Shown piece by piece: positions 51,056-61,118 of a stretch of 64,000 nucleotides of DNA. Origin of the DNA: Levilactobacillus brevis (GTDB taxonomy: Bacteria; Bacillota; Bacilli; Lactobacillales; Lactobacillaceae); assembly GCA_021383565.1 (NCBI GenBank), contig CP079699.1, positions 1,860,001 to 1,924,000 of the forward strand, in the 5' to 3' direction. The position numbers and the translations under genes were made by a program. The notes beneath the pieces are model-generated. The model saw nothing but the letters and a program-made list of their open reading frames with translations. It was not told the origin of the DNA and made no database searches. How positions within the stretch are numbered: position 1 is the stretch's first letter; each line of letters begins with the position of its first letter.

Positions 51056-52444
51056 ATGTCTACACAAAAATCGCAACAAAATATCACACAAATCGCACTC
51101 TTCCTGGTCATCGGAGCCATCGCGCCACTACTCGATACTACCATGACCAACGTCGCTCTCGACACCATTATGAAGTCACTCCACGTTTCCGTCAACGCTG
51201 CCCAGTGGATAACGACCAGTTACGTCCTCGCACTGGGAATTACGGTTCCCGTTACCGGTTGGGCCACCAATTGGTTCGATGGAAAACACCTGTACCTGGG
51301 TGCTTTAGCCGTCTTTTTACTGGGCTCGCTACTTTCCAGCTGGGCGTCCACACTGCCGGTTCTCATTAGCGGCCGGATTATTCAAGGTGCGGCAGCCGGG
51401 ATAATCGTACCACTGATTACGACCCTCGTGGTCCAAGTGGCCGGTAGCACCGGTCTTGGTAAATTAATGGCTGTGGTCGGCATGCCAGCCGTCTTGATTC
51501 CCATCCTAGGGCCCACCATCGGCGGCTACCTGATTCAAACGCTGAACTGGCACTGGATATTTCTGATTAACATTCCGCTGGTGGTGATTTCACTCTTCCT
51601 ATTGGGTTGGAAGATGCCCACCTTTCCCGCACCCAAGCGTGGGAAGCGCCTCGACATCCCCAGTTTGGCTTTCCTCGCTAGCCTCTTCACGTTTGCCATC
51701 ATTGGCATTACTCACTTCAGCACAGGCGTACAACTCTCCTCCCGCAACGTCTGGCTCCCCTTATCAGCGGCCACAGCGAGTCTATTCGCTTACGTAATCT
51801 ATGCCCATTTCCATGCTGACAAGGCCCTCGTTAGCCTGCAGTTATTTAAATCACCCACCTTCGACGCTGCCACCATCATTCTGATGCTTTCGGGAATCGC
51901 CGTCAATGGCGCGATGTTCCTGTTACCCCTGTATCTCCAAAACACACGAGGACTCAGCGTGGTCTGGTCCGGAACCTACCTCATTGCCCAAGGCGTGGGG
52001 CTGCTGGTCGCACGTAGCCAGATCGGCAAGCTAACCGACAACATCGGGGCGCGGTGGGTGGTTCTCGTATCCATCGTGATTGCCGTGGCGGGAACGCTAC
52101 CGTTCGTCTATTTTTCAGCGCATACCAGCACGTGGTGGTTACTTCTGGCGCTCTTCATCCGCGGAATCGGCCAAGGTGGCCTGACCATCCCCGTCATGGC
52201 CGACAGCTACACGGGACTCCCGCAAGATTTGATTGCCGAAGCCACGACAGCCACCCGGATGCTTCAAAATATCGGCGGCGCCATGGGTACGGCCGTCCTC
52301 GCCACCATCATCCAACATACCTTGCCACACGCCGGGCTGAACGCTGCTTACCAGACAGCCTTTCTGTGGTCGGTCGGCTTTATTCTGATGACAGCCATCC
52401 CAGCATGTTTTCTGAGTCACCACTCGGCTAAAAGTTGGCGGTAA
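51056..52444 (+). CDS. DHA2-type MFS multidrug efflux transporter
   Basis: A 462-residue protein with about fourteen predicted helices (DHA2, EmrB/QacA type) that exports drugs by proton antiport. The family motif with D-T-T-M-T-N-V-A-L near residue 28 and W-I-T-T-S-Y-V-L near 52 fit EmrB-like pumps. ATG 51056 follows AGGTGA. Control by the divergent TetR regulator is expected, with induction by pump substrates. Substrate is unknown. Confidence 0.9.
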   Translation: MSTQKSQQNITQIALFLVIGAIAPLLDTTMTNVALDTIMKSLHVSVNAAQWITTSYVLALGITVPVTGWATNWFDGKHLYLGALAVFLLGSLLSSWASTLPVLISGRIIQGAAAGIIVPLITTLVVQVAGSTGLGKLMAVVGMPAVLIPILGPTIGGYLIQTLNWHWIFLINIPLVVISLFLLGWKMPTFPAPKRGKRLDIPSLAFLASLFTFAIIGITHFSTGVQLSSRNVWLPLSAATASLFAYVIYAHFHADKALVSLQLFKSPTFDAATIILMLSGIAVNGAMFLLPLYLQNTRGLSVVWSGTYLIAQGVGLLVARSQIGKLTDNIGARWVVLVSIVIAVAGTLPFVYFSAHTSTWWLLLALFIRGIGQGGLTIPVMADSYTGLPQDLIAEATTATRMLQNIGGAMGTAVLATIIQHTLPHAGLNAAYQTAFLWSVGFILMTAIPACFLSHHSAKSWR

Positions 52445-52625
52445 TCGCGTACTGGCCGTCTGATTCTTCGTCAAGTTTGATCTGGATCGCTGTGGACAGG
52501 ATCGGGAAAAATCAAGGGTGATCTTGCCCCTCGCTTTGCGCCGCCAGATAAAAATTTAGCCAGCCAATTACGTTGGGCGCCAAGGGATTTATCCGCGTAT
52601 TATTTGAATATGATTAAATTAAGTC

Positions 52626-52654
52626 TTGACATCTCATCTAATTTTAATTATTGT
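52626..52654 (+). promoter_or_regulatory. liv operon promoter
   Basis: TTGACA (52626-52631), a 17-base spacer and TATTGT (52649-52654). It drives the leader peptide and, after the attenuator, livJ. The preceding stretch 52445-52625 has no gene. Confidence 0.7.
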
Positions 52655-52708
52655 AGGACTCATCAACTAACCTAAAACAATAACTTTTGAAAGCGAGGGA
52701 CGACCATT

Positions 52709-52798
52709 ATGACGATTAAACCAACAACCACCATGTGCCAGTCCCTGGCTATTCAATTGGCAGCCTTATTATTAACGAAGAAGGACCCGGTCACTTGA
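52709..52798 (+). CDS. liv operon leader peptide (29 residues)
   Basis: A short frame beginning M-T-I-K-P-T-T-T-M-C-Q and continuing S-L-A-I-Q-L-A-A-L-L-L-T-K-K-D-P-V-T. Eight of its 29 residues are Leu, Ile or Val, including three consecutive TTA leucine codons. GAGGG lies about ten bases before the ATG. It sits between the liv promoter and a set of competing hairpins, and the downstream genes import branched-chain amino acids. This is the pattern of a regulatory leader peptide whose translation reports charged leucine tRNA levels. It is short, so it could be chance, but position and content agree. Confidence 0.65.
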   Translation: MTIKPTTTMCQSLAIQLAALLLTKKDPVT

Positions 52799-52906
52799 CC
52801 TTGAGCTAACCCTCAAAATTCAAGTGCTGAGCCCTTCTTTCCCGTGTGGTAATGAGGGCTCGGCATCCGTGTAAGACCTCATTCACCCCGTGGATGAGGT
52901 CTTTTT
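52793..52906 (+). promoter_or_regulatory. transcription attenuator of the liv operon
   Basis: Hairpin 1 (52793-52825, acttga/tcaagt with inner ttgag/ctcaa) spans the leader stop codon. Hairpin 2 pairs tgctgagccct (52825) with agggctcggca (52855-52865). The terminator pairs aagacctcat (52873) with atgaggtctt (52894) and ends in T. Segment AATGAGG (52851-52857) can instead pair with CCTCATT (52877-52883), which would break the terminator. So two exclusive folds exist, as in amino-acid attenuators. Confidence 0.65.
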
Positions 52907-52970
52907 GTTAGAACAAAGGAGGATTGGGTACCACCACGTTTCATCAAAAATAAGAAGGCAGGGATGACAA

Positions 52971-54167
52971 ATGATTAAATGGCAAAAAACATTCTTCAAA
53001 TTGGGCGGACTCGTTGCGATTATTTTAACACTCGCGGGTTGTAGCACGGCTAAAAGCAACGGTAGCGCACAAGGTAACAACCCAGGCAAAACCATCAAGA
53101 TTGGTGTCAACATGGAGCTTTCCGGTTCGGCAGCCGGTTACGGCCAACAGCAAAAACAAGGCATTCAGCTCGCCGTCAACAAAATCAATCGGGCCGGGGG
53201 CATCAAGGTCGGTCAAACCAAAAAGAAGATTCAGCTGGTTGTTCGCGACAATAAGACTTCCAATACGACCGCTGCTTCGGTAGCCGCACAGCTGGTGAAT
53301 AACGATAAAGTCGTCGCCGTGGTCGGACCTGCTGCCACGAATGCTGGCACCGCCTCAATCCCTAACATGACCAAGGCTGAGGTACCGTCCGTCAGTCCAT
53401 CGGCAACCGACCCGGGCTACACGCTCCAGAAGAATGGCACCGTTCAGAAATACATCTTCCGGGCCTGCTTTCAGAACAATTACCAGGGGTCATCGGCCGC
53501 AACCTTTATGACCAAGACCCTTAAGGCCAAAAGAGTCGCCATCCTGACCGACAACTCGAGTGATTACGGAACCGGCTTGACCAAGTCCTTCAAGCAGACT
53601 TACACCGGAAAGATTGCTAGTAGCCAGACCTTCCAAGAAGGCGACAAGGATTTCAACGCCATCCTGACGGCCCTCAAACACAAGCGGATTGATGCCATCT
53701 ACGCACCGGGTTACTACTCCGAATTGGGACTCATTATTAAGCAAGCGCGTCAGGCCGGAATTAACGTCCCAATCGTGGGCAGCGATGGCATGGCCGACGC
53801 CAAGCTCACCAAGATTGCTGGCGCGGTTAATACGACCAATATTTACTACACCACGCCATTTTCCACGAAAGCCGGTGAAACGAATACCCGGGCCGCCAGC
53901 TTCCTGAAGGCCTACCAAGCTAAGTACCACACGACCGCGCCAACCTTCTCCGCGCTAGCTTACGATTCCGTCTACATGATTAAATCCGCCATCGAAAGTG
54001 AACAATCGGCCAATTCCGTTAAGATCACCACTGGTTTGGCCAAGCTCAAGAACTTCAAGGGCGTCACTGGAACCATCACCATGAATCAACACCATAATCC
54101 CGAAAAGTCGATGGTGATTGAAAAGATGACGAATGGCCGCGTTTCACAAGCCTACACCATCAAATAA
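52971..54167 (+). CDS. livJ: branched-chain amino acid ABC transporter substrate-binding lipoprotein
   Basis: A 398-residue extracellular binding protein. The signal ends in a lipobox L-A-G-C near residue 24, followed by a linker and a type I periplasmic-binding fold with the family start K-I-G-V-N-M-E-L-S-G-S. It captures Leu, Ile and Val (perhaps other amino acids) for LivHMGF. AGGCAGGG precedes the ATG. First gene of the operon after the attenuator; the next gene follows at 25 bases. Confidence 0.9.
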   Translation: MIKWQKTFFKLGGLVAIILTLAGCSTAKSNGSAQGNNPGKTIKIGVNMELSGSAAGYGQQQKQGIQLAVNKINRAGGIKVGQTKKKIQLVVRDNKTSNTTAASVAAQLVNNDKVVAVVGPAATNAGTASIPNMTKAEVPSVSPSATDPGYTLQKNGTVQKYIFRACFQNNYQGSSAATFMTKTLKAKRVAILTDNSSDYGTGLTKSFKQTYTGKIASSQTFQEGDKDFNAILTALKHKRIDAIYAPGYYSELGLIIKQARQAGINVPIVGSDGMADAKLTKIAGAVNTTNIYYTTPFSTKAGETNTRAASFLKAYQAKYHTTAPTFSALAYDSVYMIKSAIESEQSANSVKITTGLAKLKNFKGVTGTITMNQHHNPEKSMVIEKMTNGRVSQAYTIK

Positions 54168-54191
54168 TCCCGTTAAGATTGGAGTGAGTAT

Positions 54192-55070
54192 ATGCAGACA
54201 TTCGGACAACAACTGATTAATGGCCTGTCATTGGGCAGTATCTACGCCCTGTTGGCTCTGGGATACACCATGGTTTACGGCATTATTAAGCTGATTAACT
54301 TTGCCCACGGTGACATTTATATGTTGGGCGCCTTCTGGGGCTATTACGTCATTAACGGGCTCCACTTTAACTTTATCTTCGCGATACTCTCCGCTATGAT
54401 TTTCTGCGCTCTGGTGGGCGTCCTGATTGAATACTTCGCCTACCGACCGCTCCGTCACTCCCCGCGAATTACGGCGTTGATCACCGCTATTGGCGTCTCC
54501 TTCTTGCTCGAAAATGGGATGACCTACTTCTTTTCGGCTAACACGCGTAGCTTCCCGCAGGTCATCACCACCGTAACCTATCACGTAATGGGTCTACGCA
54601 TCTCCAATATCCAACTACTTATTCTCGGAACGGCCTGCCTACTGATGATTTTGCTAGAAATCATCATCAAACGGACCAAGATGGGCAAGGCCATGCGCGC
54701 CGTCTCAGTTGACCCGGAGGCCGCCCAACTGGTGGGGATTAACCTCAATCACACCATCTCCTTTACGTTTGCCCTTGGCTCCGCCATGGCAGGTGCTGCC
54801 GGCGTACTCATCGGCCTGTACTACAACTCCATTGACCCCTTAATGGGCATGACACCGGGCATTAAAGCCTTTGTGGCCGCGGTTATTGGCGGCATTGGGT
54901 CGATTCCTGGCGCCTCAATCGGGGGCTTTCTGATTGGCCTTCTGGAGACTGGCGTCCAAGCGGTCGGTCTATCGGCCTACAAAGACGCCGTCGTCTATGT
55001 CGTCTTGATTGTGATCCTGCTAGTCCTACCGGCCGGTATTTTCGGAAAAAGGACGAAAGAAAAGGTTTAG
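54192..55070 (+). CDS. livH: branched-chain amino acid ABC transporter permease LivH
   Basis: A 292-residue permease with about eight membrane helices. The start F-G-Q-Q-L-I-N-G-L-S-L-G-S-I-Y-A-L-L-A-L-G and the segment F-A-H-G-D-I-Y-M-L-G-A-F are hallmarks of LivH. It pairs with LivM to form the channel. TTGGAG precedes the ATG. Tightly placed between livJ and livM. Confidence 0.92.
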   Translation: MQTFGQQLINGLSLGSIYALLALGYTMVYGIIKLINFAHGDIYMLGAFWGYYVINGLHFNFIFAILSAMIFCALVGVLIEYFAYRPLRHSPRITALITAIGVSFLLENGMTYFFSANTRSFPQVITTVTYHVMGLRISNIQLLILGTACLLMILLEIIIKRTKMGKAMRAVSVDPEAAQLVGINLNHTISFTFALGSAMAGAAGVLIGLYYNSIDPLMGMTPGIKAFVAAVIGGIGSIPGASIGGFLIGLLETGVQAVGLSAYKDAVVYVVLIVILLVLPAGIFGKRTKEKV

Positions 55071-55082
55071 GAGGTAACGTAC

Positions 55083-56039
55083 GTGAAAGCAAATCTTAAA
55101 TACAACCTAGCTTGGCTAGGCGTGATGGTGCTGGCCTTTGGCCTTATCGATGCGAGTGAATTTCTCGGTATTATTAACGCCTTCATCGAAAATATGCTAG
55201 TTACGATCGGCATCAACATCATCCTGGCCACCGGGCTAAACCTCATCATCGGCTTCTCCGGTCAATTTTCACTCGGCCACGCCGGTTTCATGGCGATTGG
55301 TGCCTACGCAACCGGCATTATGACCCAAAACATGGCCACCCCCCTAGGCTTCTATCTGTCTATGGTCGTGGGTATCATCATCGCCATGGTAGCCGCCTTA
55401 ATTGTGGGCATCCCCACGCTACGGTTACGAGGCGATTACCTCGCCATTGCCACTATGGGAGCTGCCGAGATCATTCGGATCTTAATCAATAACTTTAAAA
55501 TCACCAACGGCGCGGCGGGGCTCTTTAACATTCCACCGCTAGTCACTTGGGTCACGGTCTACATCCTGATGTGTCTTACGACCATCATCACGGTTAACTT
55601 CATTCATAGCCGCAGCGGTCGCGCCGTCATGGCGGTTCGAGAAGATGAGCTTGCCGCCGAGGCGATGGGGATTAATACGACCCGTTGGAAGCTGACGGCC
55701 TTTGTCTTCGGTGCCGCAACAGCCGCGATTGGCGGGTCGCTGCACGCCGCCTACATTCAGACTATCGCCCCGGGCGACTTCAACATCATGGCCTCGATTG
55801 CCATTCTGATTATCGTTGTCCTCGGTGGCGTCGGTAGCATCACCGGAACCTTCGTGGCCGCCATCGTCTTGGGCGCCCTCGATACAATTCTCCAGAATTT
55901 CGGGACTCTACGCATGATCACCTATTCGCTGACATTGATTCTTATCATGATCTTCAAACCCGCTGGTCTCCTCGGTAATTGGGAATTTTCGTTCAAACGT
56001 TTCGGCCATATGAGAAAGGAAGTGACGACACATGACTAG
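55083..56039 (+). CDS. livM: branched-chain amino acid ABC transporter permease LivM
   Basis: A 318-residue permease with about nine helices and the LivM pattern G-L-N-L-I-I-G-F-S-G-Q-F-S-L-G-H-A-G-F. The start is GTG 55083 after AGGAGG. Its end overlaps the livG start by eight bases, giving translational coupling. Confidence 0.92.
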   Translation: MKANLKYNLAWLGVMVLAFGLIDASEFLGIINAFIENMLVTIGINIILATGLNLIIGFSGQFSLGHAGFMAIGAYATGIMTQNMATPLGFYLSMVVGIIIAMVAALIVGIPTLRLRGDYLAIATMGAAEIIRILINNFKITNGAAGLFNIPPLVTWVTVYILMCLTTIITVNFIHSRSGRAVMAVREDELAAEAMGINTTRWKLTAFVFGAATAAIGGSLHAAYIQTIAPGDFNIMASIAILIIVVLGGVGSITGTFVAAIVLGALDTILQNFGTLRMITYSLTLILIMIFKPAGLLGNWEFSFKRFGHMRKEVTTHD

Positions 56040-56814
56040 TTCTCTCTTAACCGCTCAACAACTCGTCAAAAACTTCGGTGGCCTGACCGCCGTGGCCAAC
56101 GTCTCCGTGCACTTCGATCAAAACGAATTGGTCGGTTTGATTGGTCCTAACGGCGCCGGTAAGACCACACTTTTTAACCTATTAACTGGCGAAACACCGG
56201 TCACGTCTGGTGCCATTACCCTGTACACCGACCAAGGGGTCCAACCGCTAAACGGCAAACGCCCCGCGCAAATTGCGCAGGCAGGGATCTCCCGAACCTT
56301 CCAAAACATTCGCCTCTTCAAGGAACTCAGTGTCTTAGACAATGTCCGGATCGCCATGACCAACCACTATCACGACGGTTTCTTAGCGAGCGTCTTTCGA
56401 CTGCCAAAGTTTTACCGGACCGAAGCTACCATGGTCACGGCCGCTCAGGACTTGCTGGCTATCTTTGACCTCACGAACGTGGCCGACCAGCCTGCCAAGA
56501 ACCTGCCCTATGGGACCCAGCGCCGACTGGAGATCGTTCGCGCACTAGCGACCAAGCCCAAGCTCCTATTCTTGGACGAACCGGCCGCTGGTATGAACCC
56601 GGAGGAAACGGCCGATTTAACACGGCTGATTCGTCAGATTCAACGGGATTTTCATATCACCATCGTCCTTATCGAACACGATATGTCGCTGGTGATGAAC
56701 GTGGTTGAGCGCCTCTACGTGTTGGAACACGGCGCTCTGCTGGCCGAGGGCACCCCGGCCGAGATTCAACAAAATCCAGACGTTATTCACGCTTATTTAG
56801 GAGATGAAGCTTAA
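56032..56814 (+). CDS. livG: branched-chain amino acid ABC transporter ATP-binding protein LivG
   Basis: A 260-residue ATPase. Walker A is GPNGAGKTT near residue 42 and Walker B LLFLDEPAAGMNP near 180. The ABC signature reads L-P-Y-G-T-Q-R-R rather than LSGGQ, which is normal for LivG. Start overlaps livM, and stop overlaps the livF ATG (TAATG). Confidence 0.92.
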   Translation: MTSSLLTAQQLVKNFGGLTAVANVSVHFDQNELVGLIGPNGAGKTTLFNLLTGETPVTSGAITLYTDQGVQPLNGKRPAQIAQAGISRTFQNIRLFKELSVLDNVRIAMTNHYHDGFLASVFRLPKFYRTEATMVTAAQDLLAIFDLTNVADQPAKNLPYGTQRRLEIVRALATKPKLLFLDEPAAGMNPEETADLTRLIRQIQRDFHITIVLIEHDMSLVMNVVERLYVLEHGALLAEGTPAEIQQNPDVIHAYLGDEA

Positions 56815-57518
56815 TGCTTGAAGTTCAAGACTTAGTCGTCAACTACGGCGCCATTCAGGCCATTAAAAAAGTCAGCTTTTCCATTCATACTGGAGAGATT
56901 GTGACCCTCATTGGCGCTAATGGCGCTGGCAAATCTACCATTCTCCACACGATATCCGGTATTCTTCGCCCTACCAGCGGTAAAATCACGTACCTGAACC
57001 ACCCAATTCAGCGGGAAGCCGCTCCCAAGATTGTCCGCGCCGGCATCTCACAGGTTCCAGAGGGCCGCCACATTTTCCCTGGCCTATCCGTACAGGAAAA
57101 CCTCCAGATGGGTGCCTTCATTCGCAAAGACCGGCAGAACCTGGCTCAAGCCTACACGGAGGTGTACCACTACTTTCCGGTGCTCAAGCAGCGACGTCAT
57201 CAAGATGCCGCAACCCTGTCCGGTGGGGAGCAACAGATGCTAGCCATGGGCCGGGCCCTAATGTCCCATCCCCGACTGATATTACTCGATGAACCCTCGA
57301 TGGGATTAGCGCCCATCTTTATCAACGAAATCTTTGAAATCATTCGGGCCATCAACGCCACGGGTACCACCGTCTTGTTGATCGAGCAAAACGCCAACAA
57401 AGCCCTTGCCATTGCCGATCGCGGCTATGTCCTCGCCGCCGGTCAAATTAAGTTGCAAGGAACCGGTCAAGACTTGCTTAACAATCAGGCCGTTCAACGC
57501 GCCTACTTAGGAGGTTAA
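56814..57518 (+). CDS. livF: branched-chain amino acid ABC transporter ATP-binding protein LivF
   Basis: A 234-residue ATPase with Walker A GANGAGKST near residue 36, signature LSGGEQQM near 137 and Walker B L-I-L-L-D-E-P-S-M-G-L-A-P near 155. It works as a heterodimer with LivG. A gene for a CBS-ACT protein begins three bases after its stop, inside the same operon. Confidence 0.92.
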   Translation: MLEVQDLVVNYGAIQAIKKVSFSIHTGEIVTLIGANGAGKSTILHTISGILRPTSGKITYLNHPIQREAAPKIVRAGISQVPEGRHIFPGLSVQENLQMGAFIRKDRQNLAQAYTEVYHYFPVLKQRRHQDAATLSGGEQQMLAMGRALMSHPRLILLDEPSMGLAPIFINEIFEIIRAINATGTTVLLIEQNANKALAIADRGYVLAAGQIKLQGTGQDLLNNQAVQRAYLGG

Positions 57519-57521
57519 CCC

Positions 57522-58145
57522 ATGAGTGTAGCAAATTACATGTCGACCCACTTAATTACTGCCAGTCCGCAAACGACCGTCAGCACTGCCATCGAGCTGA
57601 TGAAAGATAATCAGATTCACCGCTTACCAGTGTTAGACGGCAACCGCTTAGTCGGCCTGATCACGCAAGGCATTATTGGCCGCGCATTGCCTTCGCAAGC
57701 CACGAGTCTCTCCGTCTATGAAACCAACTATTTATTAACCCAAACCACTGTGGCGACCATCATGGAGAAGCACGTGCAGACAATCGCCGCCACCGCACAG
57801 TTAGAGGAGGCCATTTACCACATGCGTCAACACCAGATTGGTGTACTTCCGGTCACTCGCGATGCGCAGGTCGTGGGCATCATCACGAATAATGACATTT
57901 TGGAGGCTTTCCTGAATATCTCTGGCTATGGTGAACCCGGTATCGTCTGCCGCGTCCGCGTGACCCACGACCACCCCGGTGTCATCTTCGCCATTGGCAA
58001 AGTGTTGGCCGAACATCACTTGAGTATCCAGACCTTGATGGTGGTCCGCGACCAGCAAGCCCGCATCATTGAGCTCCACATTGCCAGTGATCAGGCCGCA
58101 CCAGTCACACAGGTGCTAACGGCCGCAGGATTTACCGTCGTTTAA
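57522..58145 (+). CDS. CBS-domain pair with ACT-like domain, liv operon protein
   Basis: A 207-residue protein of AcuB-like layout: two CBS domains (about residues 5-60 and 80-135; typical endings R-L-V-G-L-I-T and Q-V-V-G-I-I-T-N-N-D) and a C-terminal ACT-like domain (about 140-207, V-T-H-D-H-P-G-V-I-F-A-I-G-K). CBS domains bind adenine nucleotides and ACT domains often bind amino acids, so it could sense energy state and branched-chain amino acids for the transporter. AGGAGG lies inside the livF end, three bases before the gap. A regulatory role is inference. Confidence 0.8.
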   Translation: MSVANYMSTHLITASPQTTVSTAIELMKDNQIHRLPVLDGNRLVGLITQGIIGRALPSQATSLSVYETNYLLTQTTVATIMEKHVQTIAATAQLEEAIYHMRQHQIGVLPVTRDAQVVGIITNNDILEAFLNISGYGEPGIVCRVRVTHDHPGVIFAIGKVLAEHHLSIQTLMVVRDQQARIIELHIASDQAAPVTQVLTAAGFTVV

Positions 58146-58295
58146 GCGCCGTTAGTTAATTCATTATATTACAGGAAAAAGAGGGGTCGCGCTACGTTTC
58201 TTCCAAAATAAGCTGACCTATCGTCTTTAGCCATTTATTGGTCCACAGCGGCAACTAGTATTTTAATAATCGTGTCCGTCTATGGGCAAACTAAA

Positions 58296-58341
58296 AGAGC
58301 ATCTCCCCACTCATACGAGTTCAGGAGATGCTCTTCTTTTA
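58296..58341. terminator. bidirectional rho-independent terminator
   Basis: aagagcatctcc (58296-58307) pairs perfectly with ggagatgctctt (58325-58336), with T runs on both strands. It serves the liv operon and the convergent phosphoketolase gene. The 58146-58295 stretch holds nothing recognised. Confidence 0.9.
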
Positions 58342-58375
58342 ATTTGGATTAATCACCAAAGCGGTAATCTCGTGA

Positions 58376-60760
58376 TTACTTCAATGGCTTCCATTGCCAA
58401 GCGTTAACTTCTGGCAAGTCAGTCCCAACTTCACGGATGTAAGCATTGTGCTTAGCAACCATGTCGTCCATCCGTTGTGCGAAGTATGCGCCCTTAACGG
58501 CGTATTCATCGATATCATCAACGGCTTCCTTAGCCAAGTGGTAACGGTCCAAGTGGTTCAGGACACGCATGTCAAATGGCGTGGTAATATCCCCGTTTTC
58601 ACGGTAACCATGAACATGTAAGTTGTGGTTGTGACGGTCGAAGAAGAGATCCTTGATCAGGCCTTCGAAACCGTGGAAGGCAAAGATAACTGGCTTATCG
58701 GTCGTAAACAGACGGTCGAATTCGTCATCGGAGATTGCCCGTGGGTCCAACTTAGGAGAACGCAACTTCAACAGGTCAACCACGTTGATGAAGCGAATCT
58801 TCATTTCTGGGAATTCGTCATGCAACAATGAAATTGCGGCTAAGGATTCCCAAGTTGGTTCGGTACCAGCAGCAGCGAAGACAACGTCAGGTTCTTGACC
58901 TTGGTCCGTAGAAGCCCAGTCAATGTAGCCCAAACCATTGTGAACCAGGTTCGTGGCTTCATCAATGGAGAACCATTGTGGACGTGGGTGCTTGGACGTT
59001 ACGATGATGTTAATCTTTTCGCGGCTCCGGAAAGCAACGTCACCAACAGCTAACAAGGTGTTAGCATCAGCTGGCAAGTATTCACGGATAAAGGCTGGCT
59101 TCTTTTCAGCCATGTGGGTCAACATCCCAGGATCTTGGTGGGTGTAACCGTTGTGGTCTTGCTGGAAGACAGTTGACGTGTCAACGAAGTTCAAGGATGG
59201 GTAGTCATGACGCCATTCTTGTTCAGCAGCCTTACGTAACCACTTGAAGTGTTGGGTTAACATGGAATCCACAACCCGACCGAATGATTCGTAGGTTGCG
59301 AAGAACCCATGACGACCGGTCAGAACGTAGCCTTCCAACCAACCTTCAGCTTGGTGTTCGGACAGTTGAGAATCGATGACTCGACCTTCGTGTGCCATGT
59401 TTTCATCGTTAGGTTCCTTGATGTCTTCCATCCATTGACGCTTCCCGTAGTCTAACATCGCGTAGAGCCGGTTAGACTTGGATTCGTCAGGACCAAAGGC
59501 ACGGAAGGAATCTGGGTTCAACTTCATGGTGTCGGCCAAGTACTTGGACCAAACTAACATATCTTGGGCAATCGTCTTGCCGTGTTCAGTCGTGTCCACA
59601 GCGTACTTCTTGTAGTCTGGGAGCTTCAATGGTTGTGGCTTGATCCCACCATTAGTGATTGGGTTCATCGCCATCCGTTGTTCGCCCTTAGGTGCCATGT
59701 CGCGAACTTCTTGCTTAACAGAACCGTCTTCATTGAAGAGTTCTTCTGGCTTGTAAGACTTCAACCAGTTAACCAACATGTCAGCGTGTTCCATATCACC
59801 AGCGGCAACAGGAATTGGTACTTGGTGAGCACGGAATGAGCCTTCAATTGGGTTACCGTCTAAGTCAGCCTTAGGACCAGTCCAGCCCTTAGGTGAACGG
59901 AAGATGATCATTGGCCAGTTAGGTAATGAATCATCGTTGTTTTCACGAGCATGCTTTTGGATAGCCTTAATCTTCGTAATGACTTCGTCCATCGTCTTAG
60001 CCATGTCTTCGTGAACCCGCATAAAGTCGGTGTCACCCGCTTCAATTTCAACAAAGTGAGGATCCCAACCCATACCTTCGAAGTACTTCGTTAAGTCTTC
60101 ATCGGACATCCGTGATAGGATGGTGGGGTTAGAGATCTTGAACCCGTTCATGTTGATGATTGGCAGAACCGCACCATCTTTGATTGGGTTGATGAACTTG
60201 TCAGAGAACCATGAAGCAGCCAATGGGCCAGTTTCAGATTCCCCATCACCAATTTCAACAGCGGCGATCACGTCTGGATTGTCTAAGATTGCACCAGTAC
60301 CGTGTGACAGGCTGTAACCAAGTTCCCCACCTTCGTGGATAGAACCTGGTGTCTCAGGAGCGGCATGAGAAGCAACACCGCCTGGGAAGGAGAATTGCTT
60401 GAATAAACGCTTCAAACCTTCCTCGTCTTGAGAAATGTTTGGATAAATTTCACTGTAGCTACCATCAAGATATGAGTTAGAAACCATAACTTGGCCACCG
60501 TGACCTGAACCTTCAATATAGAACATGTTCAGGTCGTACTTTAAGATTGCCCGGTTTAAGTGAGCATAGATAAAGTTTTGAGAAACAATTGTCCCCCAGT
60601 GTCCGATAGGCTTGATCTTCACGTCATCAGAGGTTAAGTCACGCTTCAATAATGGGTTGTCACGCAAGAATAACTGACCTACTGATAAGTAGTTTGCTGC
60701 ACGCCAGTACTTGTCAACGCCTTCCAAGTAAGTCTTGGAGTCGAAGTCTGCATTTGCCAT
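58376..60760 (-). CDS. xpkA: xylulose-5-phosphate/fructose-6-phosphate phosphoketolase
   Basis: The 794-residue thiamine-diphosphate enzyme splits xylulose 5-phosphate with phosphate into acetyl phosphate and glyceraldehyde 3-phosphate, the key step of heterolactic fermentation. The signatures [26 protein letters not shown] and [11 protein letters not shown] are all clear. Codon use is highly biased, as expected for one of the most abundant proteins. ATG 60760 follows GAAGGAG; the frame from 60796 starts before that site. Promoter lies at 60863-60893. Monocistronic. Confidence 0.96.
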   Translation of the reverse strand: MANADFDSKTYLEGVDKYWRAANYLSVGQLFLRDNPLLKRDLTSDDVKIKPIGHWGTIVSQNFIYAHLNRAILKYDLNMFYIEGSGHGGQVMVSNSYLDGSYSEIYPNISQDEEGLKRLFKQFSFPGGVASHAAPETPGSIHEGGELGYSLSHGTGAILDNPDVIAAVEIGDGESETGPLAASWFSDKFINPIKDGAVLPIINMNGFKISNPTILSRMSDEDLTKYFEGMGWDPHFVEIEAGDTDFMRVHEDMAKTMDEVITKIKAIQKHARENNDDSLPNWPMIIFRSPKGWTGPKADLDGNPIEGSFRAHQVPIPVAAGDMEHADMLVNWLKSYKPEELFNEDGSVKQEVRDMAPKGEQRMAMNPITNGGIKPQPLKLPDYKKYAVDTTEHGKTIAQDMLVWSKYLADTMKLNPDSFRAFGPDESKSNRLYAMLDYGKRQWMEDIKEPNDENMAHEGRVIDSQLSEHQAEGWLEGYVLTGRHGFFATYESFGRVVDSMLTQHFKWLRKAAEQEWRHDYPSLNFVDTSTVFQQDHNGYTHQDPGMLTHMAEKKPAFIREYLPADANTLLAVGDVAFRSREKINIIVTSKHPRPQWFSIDEATNLVHNGLGYIDWASTDQGQEPDVVFAAAGTEPTWESLAAISLLHDEFPEMKIRFINVVDLLKLRSPKLDPRAISDDEFDRLFTTDKPVIFAFHGFEGLIKDLFFDRHNHNLHVHGYRENGDITTPFDMRVLNHLDRYHLAKEAVDDIDEYAVKGAYFAQRMDDMVAKHNAYIREVGTDLPEVNAWQWKPLK

Positions 60761-61118
60761 GTAATTAACACTCCTTCTTTGAATTTGTAACTGCACAATC
60801 TAGTTGATAGAACTTAACGTAAAATTTATCTCGTAGTAATTACCGGGATGCTTTTTACAAGTATTATAATAACGCTTTTTAAATAAAAGTCAACCTTTTT
60901 GACAATTGGACCGTATCAATTTTTATAAAAGTCGAACCTAATTGTAAAAGCTTGTCCTGACTGGTTTTGTTGCCATTAGCGGACAGCTTTTTTAGTTATT
61001 TTTCATTTAAATAAGTTATACCAATATAAGGATACGCCCGGTCAATGTTCGTGTTATGTCATTCCCGTAACTAGACCAATAAAAAAGTGGCGCCCTTTCA
61101 GGCGTCACTCCGCATTGC
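60761..61118 (-). promoter_or_regulatory. phosphoketolase promoter and 5' leader
   Basis: On the minus strand TTGACT (60888-60893) and TATAAT (60863-60868) are spaced by 19 bases, giving a leader of about 95 bases. The surrounding DNA is AT-rich. No good cre site was found in it. A minus-strand hairpin AGTGGCGCC/GGCGTCACT with six T (61081-61109) is the terminator of the GntR-family gene. Confidence 0.65.

Noticed and set aside
60780-60900. cre site in the phosphoketolase promoter
   Set aside because: The aaaaagcgttatt stretch matches the consensus too poorly.
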